DNA of 64,000 nucleotides from the NCBI GenBank assembly GCA_017937765.1, contig JAGBCY010000010.1:1-64000 (forward strand), given 5' to 3'. The stretch comes from Alistipes sp. (lineage in GTDB: Bacteria; Bacteroidota; Bacteroidia; Bacteroidales; Rikenellaceae). A model generated the notes under the pieces. The model did no database searches. It was not told the DNA's origin and saw only the letters and a program-made list of their open reading frames with translations. Position numbers and translations under genes: made by a program. This document shows, one piece after another, positions 27,424-35,876 of this stretch (positions within the stretch are counted from its first letter, which is position 1; each line of letters opens with the position of its first letter).

Positions 27424-28224
27424 ATGAGGCTTATGAGACGATTATTACTTTTTGTCGCTGCGGCACTGGTGCTTAGTGGCTGTGTAGGCTCGCGCGTGGT
27501 GGAGCGTGGCGAATATGTTGACGAGGTGGTGATCCACGAGGGGGTGTCGGCACGCTACGAGATCGCATCTTCGTTGCCGGTAGATTATGCCGACGATATG
27601 GAGTGGATACTGCGCTACGATAGTAGCGATGTCGAGGAGTTGCGCCAGAGGGCTGCAACCGAAGATAAGGAGTGCGACGTCCTCTTCTTCGGTAGCTCGT
27701 CGATACGTCTGTGGCGAACACTCGAGGAGGATATGGCTCCGCTTAAGGTCGTAAATCGCGGCTATGGCGGTGCTATGCTGCGCGATATACACTACTACTA
27801 CGAGACGGTGTTGGCCGACTATCGTCCGCGAGCCTTCATATTCTACTGCGATAACGACCTCGGAGGTTTTGGCCGCGACCTCCATCCCACGGAGCTCTTC
27901 GACCTCTATCGCCTGCTTGTCGAGCGTCTCAAGGCCGATTATCCCGAGTGCCCGATATACTTCCTCGCGATAAAGTTCAACGACAGCCGCTTGGCTAAGC
28001 GCGAGGAGCACCGCCTGTTTAATGCCATTATGGCAGACTATGTCACTCATACCGAGGGCGTTAGCTTCGTGGATGTGAATAGCCCGCTGCTGAACGAGGA
28101 TGGCAGCGTGAATAATGCCTACTTCGAGAGCGATATGCTACACGTCAACCGCGAGGGCTATGCCGTCTGGAGCTCGATACTCAGACCTATGCTCCTCGAG
28201 GAGCTTGGCTTGGATGCCAAGTAG
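27424..28224 (+). CDS. SGNH-hydrolase lipoprotein
   Basis: 266 residues with a lipobox (LVLSGC, about Cys18). SGNH blocks: FFGSSSIRLW, VVNRGYGGAMLRDI, FYCDNDLGG in place of the usual GxND, and SDMLHVNREGYAVW with the catalytic Asp-His pair. This matches bacterial GDSL-like esterases of the platelet-activating-factor or rhamnogalacturonan-acetylesterase type; the substrate is unknown. The start at 27424 fits the promoter at 27402-27409; a second ATG at 27433 is an alternative. Confidence 0.78.
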   Translation: MRLMRRLLLFVAAALVLSGCVGSRVVERGEYVDEVVIHEGVSARYEIASSLPVDYADDMEWILRYDSSDVEELRQRAATEDKECDVLFFGSSSIRLWRTLEEDMAPLKVVNRGYGGAMLRDIHYYYETVLADYRPRAFIFYCDNDLGGFGRDLHPTELFDLYRLLVERLKADYPECPIYFLAIKFNDSRLAKREEHRLFNAIMADYVTHTEGVSFVDVNSPLLNEDGSVNNAYFESDMLHVNREGYAVWSSILRPMLLEELGLDAK

Positions 28225-28250
28225 CTCGATTTGGGGTTGAAAAATAGTGT

Positions 28251-28281
28251 ACCGCAGGGCTTTGGCTCTGCGGTTTTTTTG
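28251..28281 (+). terminator. Terminator after the SGNH lipoprotein
   Basis: 10-bp stem beginning ACCGCAG with a TTTG loop and a run of seven to eight T. Confidence 0.88.
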
Positions 28282-28403
28282 TCTGACAGAGGGGTTGATG
28301 TCGAGAATTTTATGCAGTATTACCAGTGATCTTTCCGAGGTTGTATGCCGCCGAGGCGAAAAGAAATAGTCGACACGGTGATGGGAGTTTCAAAAAAAAT
28401 ACT

Positions 28404-28411
28404 TACCTTTG
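28404..28411 (+). promoter_or_regulatory. Promoter -7 element (TACCTTTG)
   Basis: 56 bases before the C69 dipeptidase start. Confidence 0.65.
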
Positions 28412-28466
28412 GAGGATGATAAGATTTTATGTCGTAAACAAATAGAATAAATAACCTAAAACACGT

Positions 28467-30095
28467 ATGAACAAACTACTCAAAACCATCGCCCTCGTGG
28501 GCGCATTCTTCGCTGGTGTCGCAACGGCCGATGCCTGCACAAATTTCATCATTACGCGCGGAGCCTCGACCGATGGCTCGAATATGGTAACCTATGCTGC
28601 TGACTCTCACCAGCTCTACGGCTCGCTCTACTCTTATGTCCCCGGTAAGTACACCGAATGGATGGATGTTACGGAGTGGGATACTGGCCGCTACTTGGGT
28701 AAGATTCGCCAGGCGGCTGTTACCTATCGTACGCTCGGAAACTCTAACGAGCACTCGCTCTTCATCACCGAGACAACGTTTGGTGGCCGTCCCGAGTTGG
28801 AGGATCCCAACGGTGGCATCGACTACGGCTCGTTGATCTACATCACGCTTCAGCGCGCTAAGACCGCACGCGAGGCTATCGACATCATCGTCGAGCTGGC
28901 CAATACCTACGGCTACTGCTCGTCGGGCGAGTCGTTCTCGCTTATCGACCAGAACGAGGCTTGGATTATGGAGCTTATCGGCAAGGGTCCCGAGGATAAG
29001 GGTATTGTATGGGTTGCTCGCCGTATCCCCGACGGATATGTTTGCGCTCACGCTAACCAGGCACGTATCACCACCTTCCCCTGGGACGACCCCGAGAACT
29101 GTCTCTACGCTCCCGATGTAGCGGATGTTGCTCGTAAGTTTGGTTGGTTCGAGGGCGAGAACAAGGATTTTAGCTTTGCTGATGCTTATGCTCCGCTCGA
29201 TTTCGGTGCTATGCGTGGCTGCGAGGCTCGCGTATGGAGCTTCTTCCGTATGGTTGCCGACGATATGGATCAGTACGAGGACTACGCTATGGGTCACAAC
29301 AAGGAGAACCGTATGCCCCTTTGGGTTATGCCTCGCCAGAAGGTGTCGCCCAAGATGTTGATGGATGCTATGCGCGACCACTACGAGGGCACGAAGATGG
29401 ATATGACTACGGACATCGGTGCTGGTGGTGAGGGTTGTCCCTACCGTTGGCGTCCTATGTACTTCGAGGTTGACGGCGTGGAGTACTGCAACGAGCGTGC
29501 TACGGCTACGCAGCAGACAGGCTTCTGGCTCGTAGGTCAGGCACGTCCCGAGAAGGTGGGTATCCTCTGGTTTGGTACCGACGATGCTGCCACTTCGCCC
29601 CTTACGCCTATCTATGTTAACTCTACCGAGGTCCCCGAGTGCTTCCGCGAGGGTAATGGCTCGATGCTCAAGTATTCGGATACCTCGATGTTCTGGATCA
29701 CTAATCGCGTAGCTCAGTTCGCATATTTGCGTTATAACACCGTGGGTGCTCACGTGCGCGAGTACGTAGATATGTGGGAGAATAAGATGCTTGAGCTTGT
29801 GCCCGCTATGGATATCAAGATTGGCAGCGCGAAGAACGCCAAGAAGGCTGTGCAGGTTGCTACCGAGCTTACGGTGGAGAATGCACAGGCACTCTTCAAT
29901 ATCTGGGTAGACCTCGATAAGTATATGATGGTCAAGTATATAGACGGCAACGTTAAGGGTGAGGACGAGAATGGCTTTATCGACAATGGTAACGGTAAGG
30001 ACATTCCCGGTAAGATTATCCAGCCCGGTTACTCGGAGAAGTGGAAGCGTGCCGTAGCTGAGGATAACGGCGAGGTATTGAAAGTGGTAAAATAA
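28467..30095 (+). CDS. C69-family dipeptidase (secreted)
   Basis: 542 residues. The signal peptide ends at ADA, so Cys24 (ADACTNF) would become the N-terminal residue, the expected catalytic nucleophile of this Ntn-type family (PepD/U34). Typical segments: CTNFIITRGASTDGS, ARRIPDGYVCAHANQARI and GYCSSGESFSLID. It is likely a periplasmic enzyme that releases dipeptides for uptake. lpdA starts 18 bases downstream and may be co-transcribed. Confidence 0.9.
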   Translation: MNKLLKTIALVGAFFAGVATADACTNFIITRGASTDGSNMVTYAADSHQLYGSLYSYVPGKYTEWMDVTEWDTGRYLGKIRQAAVTYRTLGNSNEHSLFITETTFGGRPELEDPNGGIDYGSLIYITLQRAKTAREAIDIIVELANTYGYCSSGESFSLIDQNEAWIMELIGKGPEDKGIVWVARRIPDGYVCAHANQARITTFPWDDPENCLYAPDVADVARKFGWFEGENKDFSFADAYAPLDFGAMRGCEARVWSFFRMVADDMDQYEDYAMGHNKENRMPLWVMPRQKVSPKMLMDAMRDHYEGTKMDMTTDIGAGGEGCPYRWRPMYFEVDGVEYCNERATATQQTGFWLVGQARPEKVGILWFGTDDAATSPLTPIYVNSTEVPECFREGNGSMLKYSDTSMFWITNRVAQFAYLRYNTVGAHVREYVDMWENKMLELVPAMDIKIGSAKNAKKAVQVATELTVENAQALFNIWVDLDKYMMVKYIDGNVKGEDENGFIDNGNGKDIPGKIIQPGYSEKWKRAVAEDNGEVLKVVK

Positions 30096-30113
30096 TTGTA
30101 ATACTCAAGGACA

Positions 30114-31496
30114 ATGACAGAGAGATATGATATAATCGTTATCGGCTCGGGCCCCGGTGGTTACGTTGCCGCTATCCGCGCAGCACAGTGTGGCAAGCGC
30201 GTTGCAATCGTCGAGAAGGCCGACGCTGGTGGCGTATGCCTCAACTGGGGTTGTATTCCCACGAAGGCTCTGGTGCGCTCGGCACAAGTATATGCCGACT
30301 GTAAGGCTGCCGCAACATATGGCGTGAGCATCGAGGGTGAGGTTAAGCCCGACTGGACAAAGATGGTAGAGCGCGAGCGTATGGTCGCAACGACTATGAA
30401 CAAGGGCGTTCAGTTCCTCTTGAAGAAGAACAACATCGACGTAATAGCTGGCTTCGGTCGCCTTAAGGCTTCGGATATGGTTGAGGTTGAGGGTGTTGAC
30501 TACGAGGCTGACTACATCATCCTCGCTACGGGTGCACGTCCCCGCGTGATGCCATTTATGCCTATCGACGGCAAGCACATCATCTCGTCGAAGGAGGCTC
30601 TCGTGCTGCCAGAGTTGCCCGAAACGATGGTCGTTGTGGGCTCGGGAGCTATCGGCTCGGAGTTTGCCTACATCTATGCAACTATGGGTGTGAAGGTTAC
30701 CATCGTCGAGTATATGCCCCAGATTATGCCCCTCGAGGATGAGGACACGGCAAAGGCTATGGAGCGCGCCTTCCGCAAGCTGCGCGCTACGGTGATGACA
30801 TCTACGACCGTAAAGTCGGTGGCTGTTCGCGAGGATGGCAAGTGTGATGTCGTTATCGAGGGTAAGAAGGGCGAGCAGACGCTCGAGGCCGACGTCGTTC
30901 TCTCGGCCGTAGGTATCAAGTCGAATATCGAGGATATGGGTCTCGAGGATCTCGGCATCGAGATCGAGCGCGATAAGATCAAGGTAGACGAGCACTATAA
31001 AACATCGGTCGATGGCGTCTATGCTATCGGCGATATCATCGCTACGCCTGCCCTTGCACACGTCGCTTCGGCCGAGGCTATCCACTGCGTAGAGCATATC
31101 TGCGGTCTTCAGCCCGAGGCTGTCGACTACTCGACAATTCCGTCGTGCATCTTCACCTCTCCCGAGGTGGCATCGGTGGGTCTCACCGAGGCACAGGTTA
31201 AGGCTCAGGGTATTGAGTACAAGGTCGGTAAGTTCCCCTACACGGCATCGGGTAAGGCCACGGCTGCTGGCGAGCGCGACGGCTTCGTGAAGCTCATCTT
31301 CGATGCTGAGGAGAAGCTCCTCGGTGCTCACTTCGTGGGCCACAACGTGACGGAGATGATTGGTGAACCTACACTTGCTAAGGTCTTGGGTGTCAATGCT
31401 CACCGCATCGCCCGCACCATCCACGCACACCCCTCGATGCACGAGGCAGTGATGGAGGCGGCGGAGGATGCGCTCGGGTGCGCCATCCATATGTAA
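30114..31496 (+). CDS. lpdA: Dihydrolipoyl dehydrogenase
   Basis: E3 flavoprotein of 2-oxoacid dehydrogenase or glycine cleavage complexes; reoxidises dihydrolipoamide with NAD+. 460 residues: the FAD motif GSGPGGYVAA (11-20), redox disulphide CLNWGC (Cys42, Cys47), NAD motif GSGAIGSEFA and the catalytic HAHPS (His437-His439) are all present. An AAGGAC ribosome-binding site precedes the ATG. E2 and lipoate genes are not nearby, so which complex it serves cannot be said. Confidence 0.95.
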   Translation: MTERYDIIVIGSGPGGYVAAIRAAQCGKRVAIVEKADAGGVCLNWGCIPTKALVRSAQVYADCKAAATYGVSIEGEVKPDWTKMVERERMVATTMNKGVQFLLKKNNIDVIAGFGRLKASDMVEVEGVDYEADYIILATGARPRVMPFMPIDGKHIISSKEALVLPELPETMVVVGSGAIGSEFAYIYATMGVKVTIVEYMPQIMPLEDEDTAKAMERAFRKLRATVMTSTTVKSVAVREDGKCDVVIEGKKGEQTLEADVVLSAVGIKSNIEDMGLEDLGIEIERDKIKVDEHYKTSVDGVYAIGDIIATPALAHVASAEAIHCVEHICGLQPEAVDYSTIPSCIFTSPEVASVGLTEAQVKAQGIEYKVGKFPYTASGKATAAGERDGFVKLIFDAEEKLLGAHFVGHNVTEMIGEPTLAKVLGVNAHRIARTIHAHPSMHEAVMEAAEDALGCAIHM

Positions 31497-31536
31497 TTTA
31501 GCTTGATTGAGGGGCATCTATTTCCCCTACCAGAAG

Positions 31537-31586
31537 AAAATGCCAATGGGATGTACCGAAAAGTACTACCCATCGGCATTTTTTTG
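31537..31586 (+). terminator. lpdA terminator, two-tier hairpin
   Basis: Outer stem AAAATGCC-x-ATGGG with CCCAT-x-GGCATTTT, inner stem GTAC/GTAC, loop CGAAAA, followed by T7. The layout is the same as at tnaA and rpsA. Confidence 0.88.
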
Positions 31587-31828
31587 CAAGTGTTGTATCT
31601 ACCCCTCACTGACGCTAAATTGGTTATACCCATCGTCGGGATTTTTGCCGAGCGTTGTATCTTCGGCTTTCTAATCAAAAACTGTTTTCAGTCGTAAGAC
31701 TGTATCCGCAGCCTTCTAATCAAGAATTAGTTTCTTGTGTAAGTCGCAATCTGCCTCACCACGCCTCATAGCCCGCTACTAACTAAAAAAAATACGCATT
31801 ACTCACGACTCATTACTAACTAATGTTG

Positions 31829-31836
31829 TATCTTTG
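31829..31836 (+). promoter_or_regulatory. truA promoter -7 element (TATCTTTG)
   Basis: 30 bases before the truA ATG. Confidence 0.65.
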
Positions 31837-31865
31837 CAATCGTAACTATTGTTTAACCACGGCTT

Positions 31866-32600
31866 ATGCGATACTTCATAGAGCTACAATACGACGGCAC
31901 GGCATACTTCGGCTGGCAGCGACAGCCCGACACCGCTACGGTGCAGGGAACGATTGAGGCGAAACTCTCGATGCTACGACGCGTGCCTACCGAGATTGTC
32001 GGTGCAGGACGCACAGATACGGGGGTAAATGCCTCGTTCTACGTCGCTCATTTCGATAGCGACGTGGCAGTCGATTGCGGCCAGCTCGCCTATAAATTAA
32101 ATAAGGTGTTGCCCGCCGATATCGCCATCCTGCGTATCTACGAGGTGGCGGCCACGACCCACGCACGCTTCGATGCTCGTGAGCGTGAATACACCTACTG
32201 GCTCACGCCGCGAAAGTTGCCGATGCGTCGCTTCTCGGCGTGGCATTATGCCGTGGATTTGGATGTCGAGAAGATGAACGAGGCGGCGGCGAAGCTCCTT
32301 GAGTATGATGACTTTACGTCGTTTGCAAAGCTCAACTCCGATAACAAGACGAATATCTGTCACGTTGCCCACGCGCGCTGGGAGGTGGAGGCCGACGGCA
32401 CGCTGAGGTTTACCATCCGCGCCGATAGGTTCCTACGTAATATGGTGCGTGCCATTGTGGGTACGCTTGTGGATGTGGGGCGTGGTCGTTATACGGTGGC
32501 CGAGTTCGAGGATATCATCCGTTCGCGTGATCTTGCGCGCTCGAGTGCCGGGGCCCCGGCTGTGGGGTTGTTCCTGTCGAACGTGAAGTATGACTTATAA
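31866..32600 (+). CDS. truA: tRNA pseudouridine synthase A
   Basis: Makes pseudouridine at tRNA positions 38-40. 244 residues, normal length. The catalytic aspartate is Asp51 in GAGRTDTGVNA; other family motifs are YDGTAYFGWQRQ near the start and RFLRNMVRAIVGTLVDVG near the end. Monocistronic, with its own promoter and terminator. Confidence 0.95.
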   Translation: MRYFIELQYDGTAYFGWQRQPDTATVQGTIEAKLSMLRRVPTEIVGAGRTDTGVNASFYVAHFDSDVAVDCGQLAYKLNKVLPADIAILRIYEVAATTHARFDAREREYTYWLTPRKLPMRRFSAWHYAVDLDVEKMNEAAAKLLEYDDFTSFAKLNSDNKTNICHVAHARWEVEADGTLRFTIRADRFLRNMVRAIVGTLVDVGRGRYTVAEFEDIIRSRDLARSSAGAPAVGLFLSNVKYDL

Positions 32601-32605
32601 ATAAT

Positions 32606-32636
32606 TATGGGTATCCAACCGCGTTGGATACCCATA
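32606..32636 (+). terminator. truA terminator
   Basis: 13-bp perfect stem TATGGGTATCCAA and its complement with a 5-nt loop. The T tract is weak (TTTC). Confidence 0.75.
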
Positions 32637-32656
32637 TTTCTATATCTGGCGTCGAG

Positions 32657-33121
32657 CTACTCCTTCCAGAAGAGAAGTGTCGATGCGGGATTATTAAACT
32701 CGTCGAGGATCACCTCGCCACTCTCGTCAACCTCAAAGAGTTGGATAAGGTAGACATCCTTGAAGTCGATTTGAACGTTTCCCTTCTGAATGACATAGCC
32801 ATCGTATCGCGCGCCATCCTCGAAGATAACCCTAAGACCATCGTTGTCGTTAAGCGGGAAGGTGTAGGTGAAGTTCACGCTGCTTAAGGGCGTATTGAGG
32901 TCTGTGGCGGCGTATGCCGTGATGGTTCCCGTGCCATCATCCATAAAGGCCATTGTGTTGTTGTAGAACTTGCCGCTCTCGTCCTGCGTGCGGTTAACCC
33001 ATACGGTGTTGGCCAGCTCCTCGATCGGGGGGTAGGTCTTAATCTCCACTTCGGGTGCGCAGCCTATCGATACAACCACCGTAACGGCAGCTAACAGATA
33101 CTTAATCAGATTCATACTCAT
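32657..33121 (-). CDS. Small lipoprotein of unknown function
   Basis: About 154 residues; signal peptide and lipobox at VSIGC, followed by a beta-rich chain with WVNRTQDESGKFYNNTMAFMDDGTGTITAYAA, reminiscent of lipocalin-like small Bacteroidota lipoproteins (weak resemblance). The longest frame would begin with TTG at 33127; I prefer ATG at 33121, and ATG at 33115 is also possible. No operon partner. Confidence 0.7.
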   Translation of the reverse strand: MSMNLIKYLLAAVTVVVSIGCAPEVEIKTYPPIEELANTVWVNRTQDESGKFYNNTMAFMDDGTGTITAYAATDLNTPLSSVNFTYTFPLNDNDGLRVIFEDGARYDGYVIQKGNVQIDFKDVYLIQLFEVDESGEVILDEFNNPASTLLFWKE

Positions 33122-33260
33122 ATTCAATTTAGTTCAATACATAATACTTACCGAGTGCAAAAGTACGCTTTTTTCCGTAATAATAGCCTCGGGCGTGGCG
33201 AAAACGTACCGTGGGGGTGAAAAAATTGTGCAAAAGTGTGGTGCGTTATAAAAAAATTAC

Positions 33261-33268
33261 TACCTTTG
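33261..33268 (+). promoter_or_regulatory. rpsA promoter -7 element (TACCTTTG)
   Basis: Perfect element about 90 bases before the rpsA start. Confidence 0.7.
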
Positions 33269-33358
33269 CAGGCCTTTTGTGCGCACTTGCGCGCGTGGGC
33301 TAACATTTTATTTATTAACTTTTAACGAGCGATTGTATCGCAAAAACTATTTTCCATT

Positions 33359-35143
33359 ATGGAGCAGAACAAAATTGTAGCGAACGAGAATTTCGATTGG
33401 AATACGTTCGAGAATGACCTTGGCGTTTACGACCAGTCGAAGGAGGCGATTGAGGAGGCCTATGGTAAGACAATGTCTAACGTAGCTGTTGGCGAGGTTG
33501 TTGAGGGTACCGTTACCGACATCAACAAGCGCGAGATCACAGTTAACATCGGCTACAAGTCTGAGGGTCTTATCGCAGCAACCGAGTTCCGTTACAACCC
33601 CGATTTGACCGTAGGCGAGAAGGTTGAGGTTTACGTTGAGTCGGTAGAGGATAAGGGTGGCCAGTTGGCACTCTCTCACAAGAAGGCTCGTCAGCTTAAG
33701 AGCTGGGATCGTGTTAACGAGGCTCTCAACAACGACGAGATCATTAAGGGTTACGTTAAGTGTCGCACTAAGGGCGGTATGATCGTTGACGTATTCGGCA
33801 TCGAGGCATTCCTCCCCGGCTCACAGATCGACGTGAAGCCTATCCGCGACTACGATGTATACGTAGACAAGACTATGGAGTTCAAGGTTGTTAAGATCAA
33901 CCAGGAGTTCCGCAACGTGGTTGTATCGCACAAGGCTCTTATCGAGGCAGAGCTCGAGGCTCAGAAGCAGATCATTATGTCTAAGCTCGAGAAGGGTCAG
34001 ATCCTTGAGGGTACTGTTAAGAACATCACCACTTACGGTGTATTCATCGACCTCGGTGGCGTTGATGGTCTTATCCACATCACCGATCTCTCTTGGGGCC
34101 GCGTAAACCACCCCGAGGAGGTTGTTGCTCTCGACCAGAAGCTTCAGGTTGTTATCCTCGACTTCGATGAGGCTAAGAAGCGTATCGCTCTCGGTCTCAA
34201 GCAGCTTACTGCTCACCCCTGGGAGGCACTCGATGCAGAGCTTAAGGTAGGTGACAAGGTTAAGGGTAAGGTTGTTGTTGTTACCGACTACGGTGCATTC
34301 GTTGAGGTAGCTCCCGGCGTTGAGGGTCTCATCCACGTATCGGAGATGTCTTGGAGCCAGCCTTTGCGTTCAGCACAGGAGTTTATGAAGGTAGGCGACG
34401 AGATCGAGGCTGTTCTTCTTACTCTCGACCGCGATGAGCGCAAGATGTCTCTCGGCGTTAAGCAGCTCACTCCCGATCCTTGGGCAGAGATCGAGAAGAA
34501 GTACCCCGTTGGCACAAAGTGCACAGCTCGCGTTCGCAACTTCTCTAACTTCGGCGTATTCGTTGAGATCGAGGATGGTATCGAGGGTCTCGTTCACATC
34601 TCTGACCTCAGCTGGACTAAGAAGGTTAAGCACCCCAGCGAGTTCACTCAGGTAGGTGCCGACCTCGAGGTTGTTGTTCTCGAGATCAACAAGGACAACC
34701 GTCGTCTCTCACTCGGCCACAAGCAGCTCGAGGAGAACCCCTGGAACGGCTTTGAGAGCCAGTTTGGCGTAGATAGCATCCACGAGGGTACCGTATCGGA
34801 ACTCACTGAGAAGGGCGCAATCGTATCGCTCGGCGAGAACATCGAGGGCTTCTGCCCCGCACGTCACCTCACTAAGGAGGATGGCACTACTTTGAAGGCT
34901 GGCGAGACTGCCGAGTTCAAGGTGTTGGAGTTCTCTAAGGCTACTAAGCGCATCACTCTCTCGCACAGCCGCATCTTCGAGGAGGCTAAGCGTGCTGCTG
35001 ATGCTCAGGAGAAGAAGGAGCGTCGTGCTGCTGCTGACGACACTAAGTCAACCGTTAAGAAGATCAACGCTCAGGTGGAGAAGACCACTCTCGGCGATAT
35101 CGCAGGTTTGGCAGAGTTGAAGGCTCAGCTCGAGAACAAGTAA
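33359..35143 (+). CDS. rpsA: 30S ribosomal protein S1
   Basis: 594 residues made of successive S1 RNA-binding domains, visible as repeats such as EGTVKNITTYGVFIDLGGVDGLIHITDLSW, KGKVVVVTDYGAFVEVAPG and ARVRNFSNFGVFVEIEDG. It helps mRNA engage the 30S subunit. Codon use is visibly more uniform and GTT/CTC-rich than in neighbours, as expected of a highly expressed gene. The C-terminus carries a Lys/Ala-rich helical tail. Monocistronic, with a leader of roughly 85 nt and two consecutive hairpins downstream. Confidence 0.96.
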   Translation: MEQNKIVANENFDWNTFENDLGVYDQSKEAIEEAYGKTMSNVAVGEVVEGTVTDINKREITVNIGYKSEGLIAATEFRYNPDLTVGEKVEVYVESVEDKGGQLALSHKKARQLKSWDRVNEALNNDEIIKGYVKCRTKGGMIVDVFGIEAFLPGSQIDVKPIRDYDVYVDKTMEFKVVKINQEFRNVVVSHKALIEAELEAQKQIIMSKLEKGQILEGTVKNITTYGVFIDLGGVDGLIHITDLSWGRVNHPEEVVALDQKLQVVILDFDEAKKRIALGLKQLTAHPWEALDAELKVGDKVKGKVVVVTDYGAFVEVAPGVEGLIHVSEMSWSQPLRSAQEFMKVGDEIEAVLLTLDRDERKMSLGVKQLTPDPWAEIEKKYPVGTKCTARVRNFSNFGVFVEIEDGIEGLVHISDLSWTKKVKHPSEFTQVGADLEVVVLEINKDNRRLSLGHKQLEENPWNGFESQFGVDSIHEGTVSELTEKGAIVSLGENIEGFCPARHLTKEDGTTLKAGETAEFKVLEFSKATKRITLSHSRIFEEAKRAADAQEKKERRAAADDTKSTVKKINAQVEKTTLGDIAGLAELKAQLENK

Positions 35144-35160
35144 TCTTCTTTAGATTTCTT

Positions 35161-35189
35161 GTGATAAGCCGCAATCTGCGGCATATCAC
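35161..35189 (+). terminator. First hairpin downstream of rpsA
   Basis: Stem GTGATA-x-GCCGCA with TGCGGC-x-TATCAC. There is no T tract, so it may protect the 3' end rather than terminate. Confidence 0.5.
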
Positions 35190-35197
35190 TAAAGGTA

Positions 35198-35240
35198 GAC
35201 TACCACGGGTTGTACGTCAAAGTACTATCCCGTGGTAGTC
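35198..35240 (+). terminator. rpsA terminator, two-tier hairpin
   Basis: 12-bp outer stem GACTACCACGGG/CCCGTGGTAGTC, inner GTAC/GTAC, 6-nt loop, then TCTTTT. Confidence 0.82.
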
Positions 35241-35385
35241 TCTTTTATGATGCACCACATCCACGACCTCTTGTAGGAATTTCTTGTGACAGGAGATTCT
35301 GCGTGTGCCAAAATTATATGGTCGTTATACAATATATAATTAATTATCTCGTTAGCAATGCGAGTAAAATAGTTAATTGTAAAGT

Positions 35386-35811
35386 ATGACACAGACGAAG
35401 ATTTCAACTTCACTTGAGGCCATCGTGGCCCACACAATCTTTCGCCTTAGGCGCGACCTTGTAACTACATCCTATCGCGATCGACTTGCCATCGAACTAC
35501 TCGCCGACCGTAGCACCTTCGCCTTTCAGCTGCTCGAGATGTTGGTGGGGGAGAGTGGCATAAACGTCATCTTGCGCAGGGTTGGTAGCCGCATCGCTGA
35601 ATATCCTGCCCAAGAGAAGGATACGCCCGAGGGGCACTATCGTGAGATATTTGATCGTATCGGTGGCGCGCTCGATACCCCTTGTCTCTCGACCGTGCAT
35701 ATCCTACACTTCATAGCTTCGGACTCCGATACGGCAATAGCAGCAGAGCTTCGCAACTATGGCATCCTGCCCGAAGATATCGACGTGGCACTGAAGCGAT
35801 TGACGACATAG
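35386..35811 (+). CDS. Clp_N-like small protein
   Basis: 141 residues, cytoplasmic. Two weakly similar helical halves (ISTSLEAIVAHTIFRLRR and CLSTVHILHFIASDSDTAIAAELRNYGI) recall the paired repeats of the Clp ATPase N-terminal domain, but no ATPase module is present. A role as an adaptor or substrate-binding fragment would be inference. No clear TAnnTTTG promoter is seen in the AT-rich upstream gap. It converges with nfnB across a perfect palindrome. Confidence 0.6.
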   Translation: MTQTKISTSLEAIVAHTIFRLRRDLVTTSYRDRLAIELLADRSTFAFQLLEMLVGESGINVILRRVGSRIAEYPAQEKDTPEGHYREIFDRIGGALDTPCLSTVHILHFIASDSDTAIAAELRNYGILPEDIDVALKRLTT

Positions 35812-35826
35812 TGCGACTATAAACGT

Positions 35827-35860
35827 GTGCGGGGCTGATGGATATCCATCAGCCCCGCAC
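35827..35860. terminator. Bidirectional palindromic terminator
   Basis: Perfect 34-bp palindrome, 17-nt arms GTGCGGGGCTGATGGAT, between convergent genes. There are few T on either side. Confidence 0.7.
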
Positions 35861-35876
35861 TACCTTGTTACGGCCA

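Noticed and set aside
28476-29753. 425-codon antisense frame over the C69 dipeptidase
   Set aside because: Shadow frame with no domain features.
30105-31517. 470-codon antisense frame over lpdA
   Set aside because: Mirror of a strongly conserved gene in a codon-biased genome; no recognisable protein.
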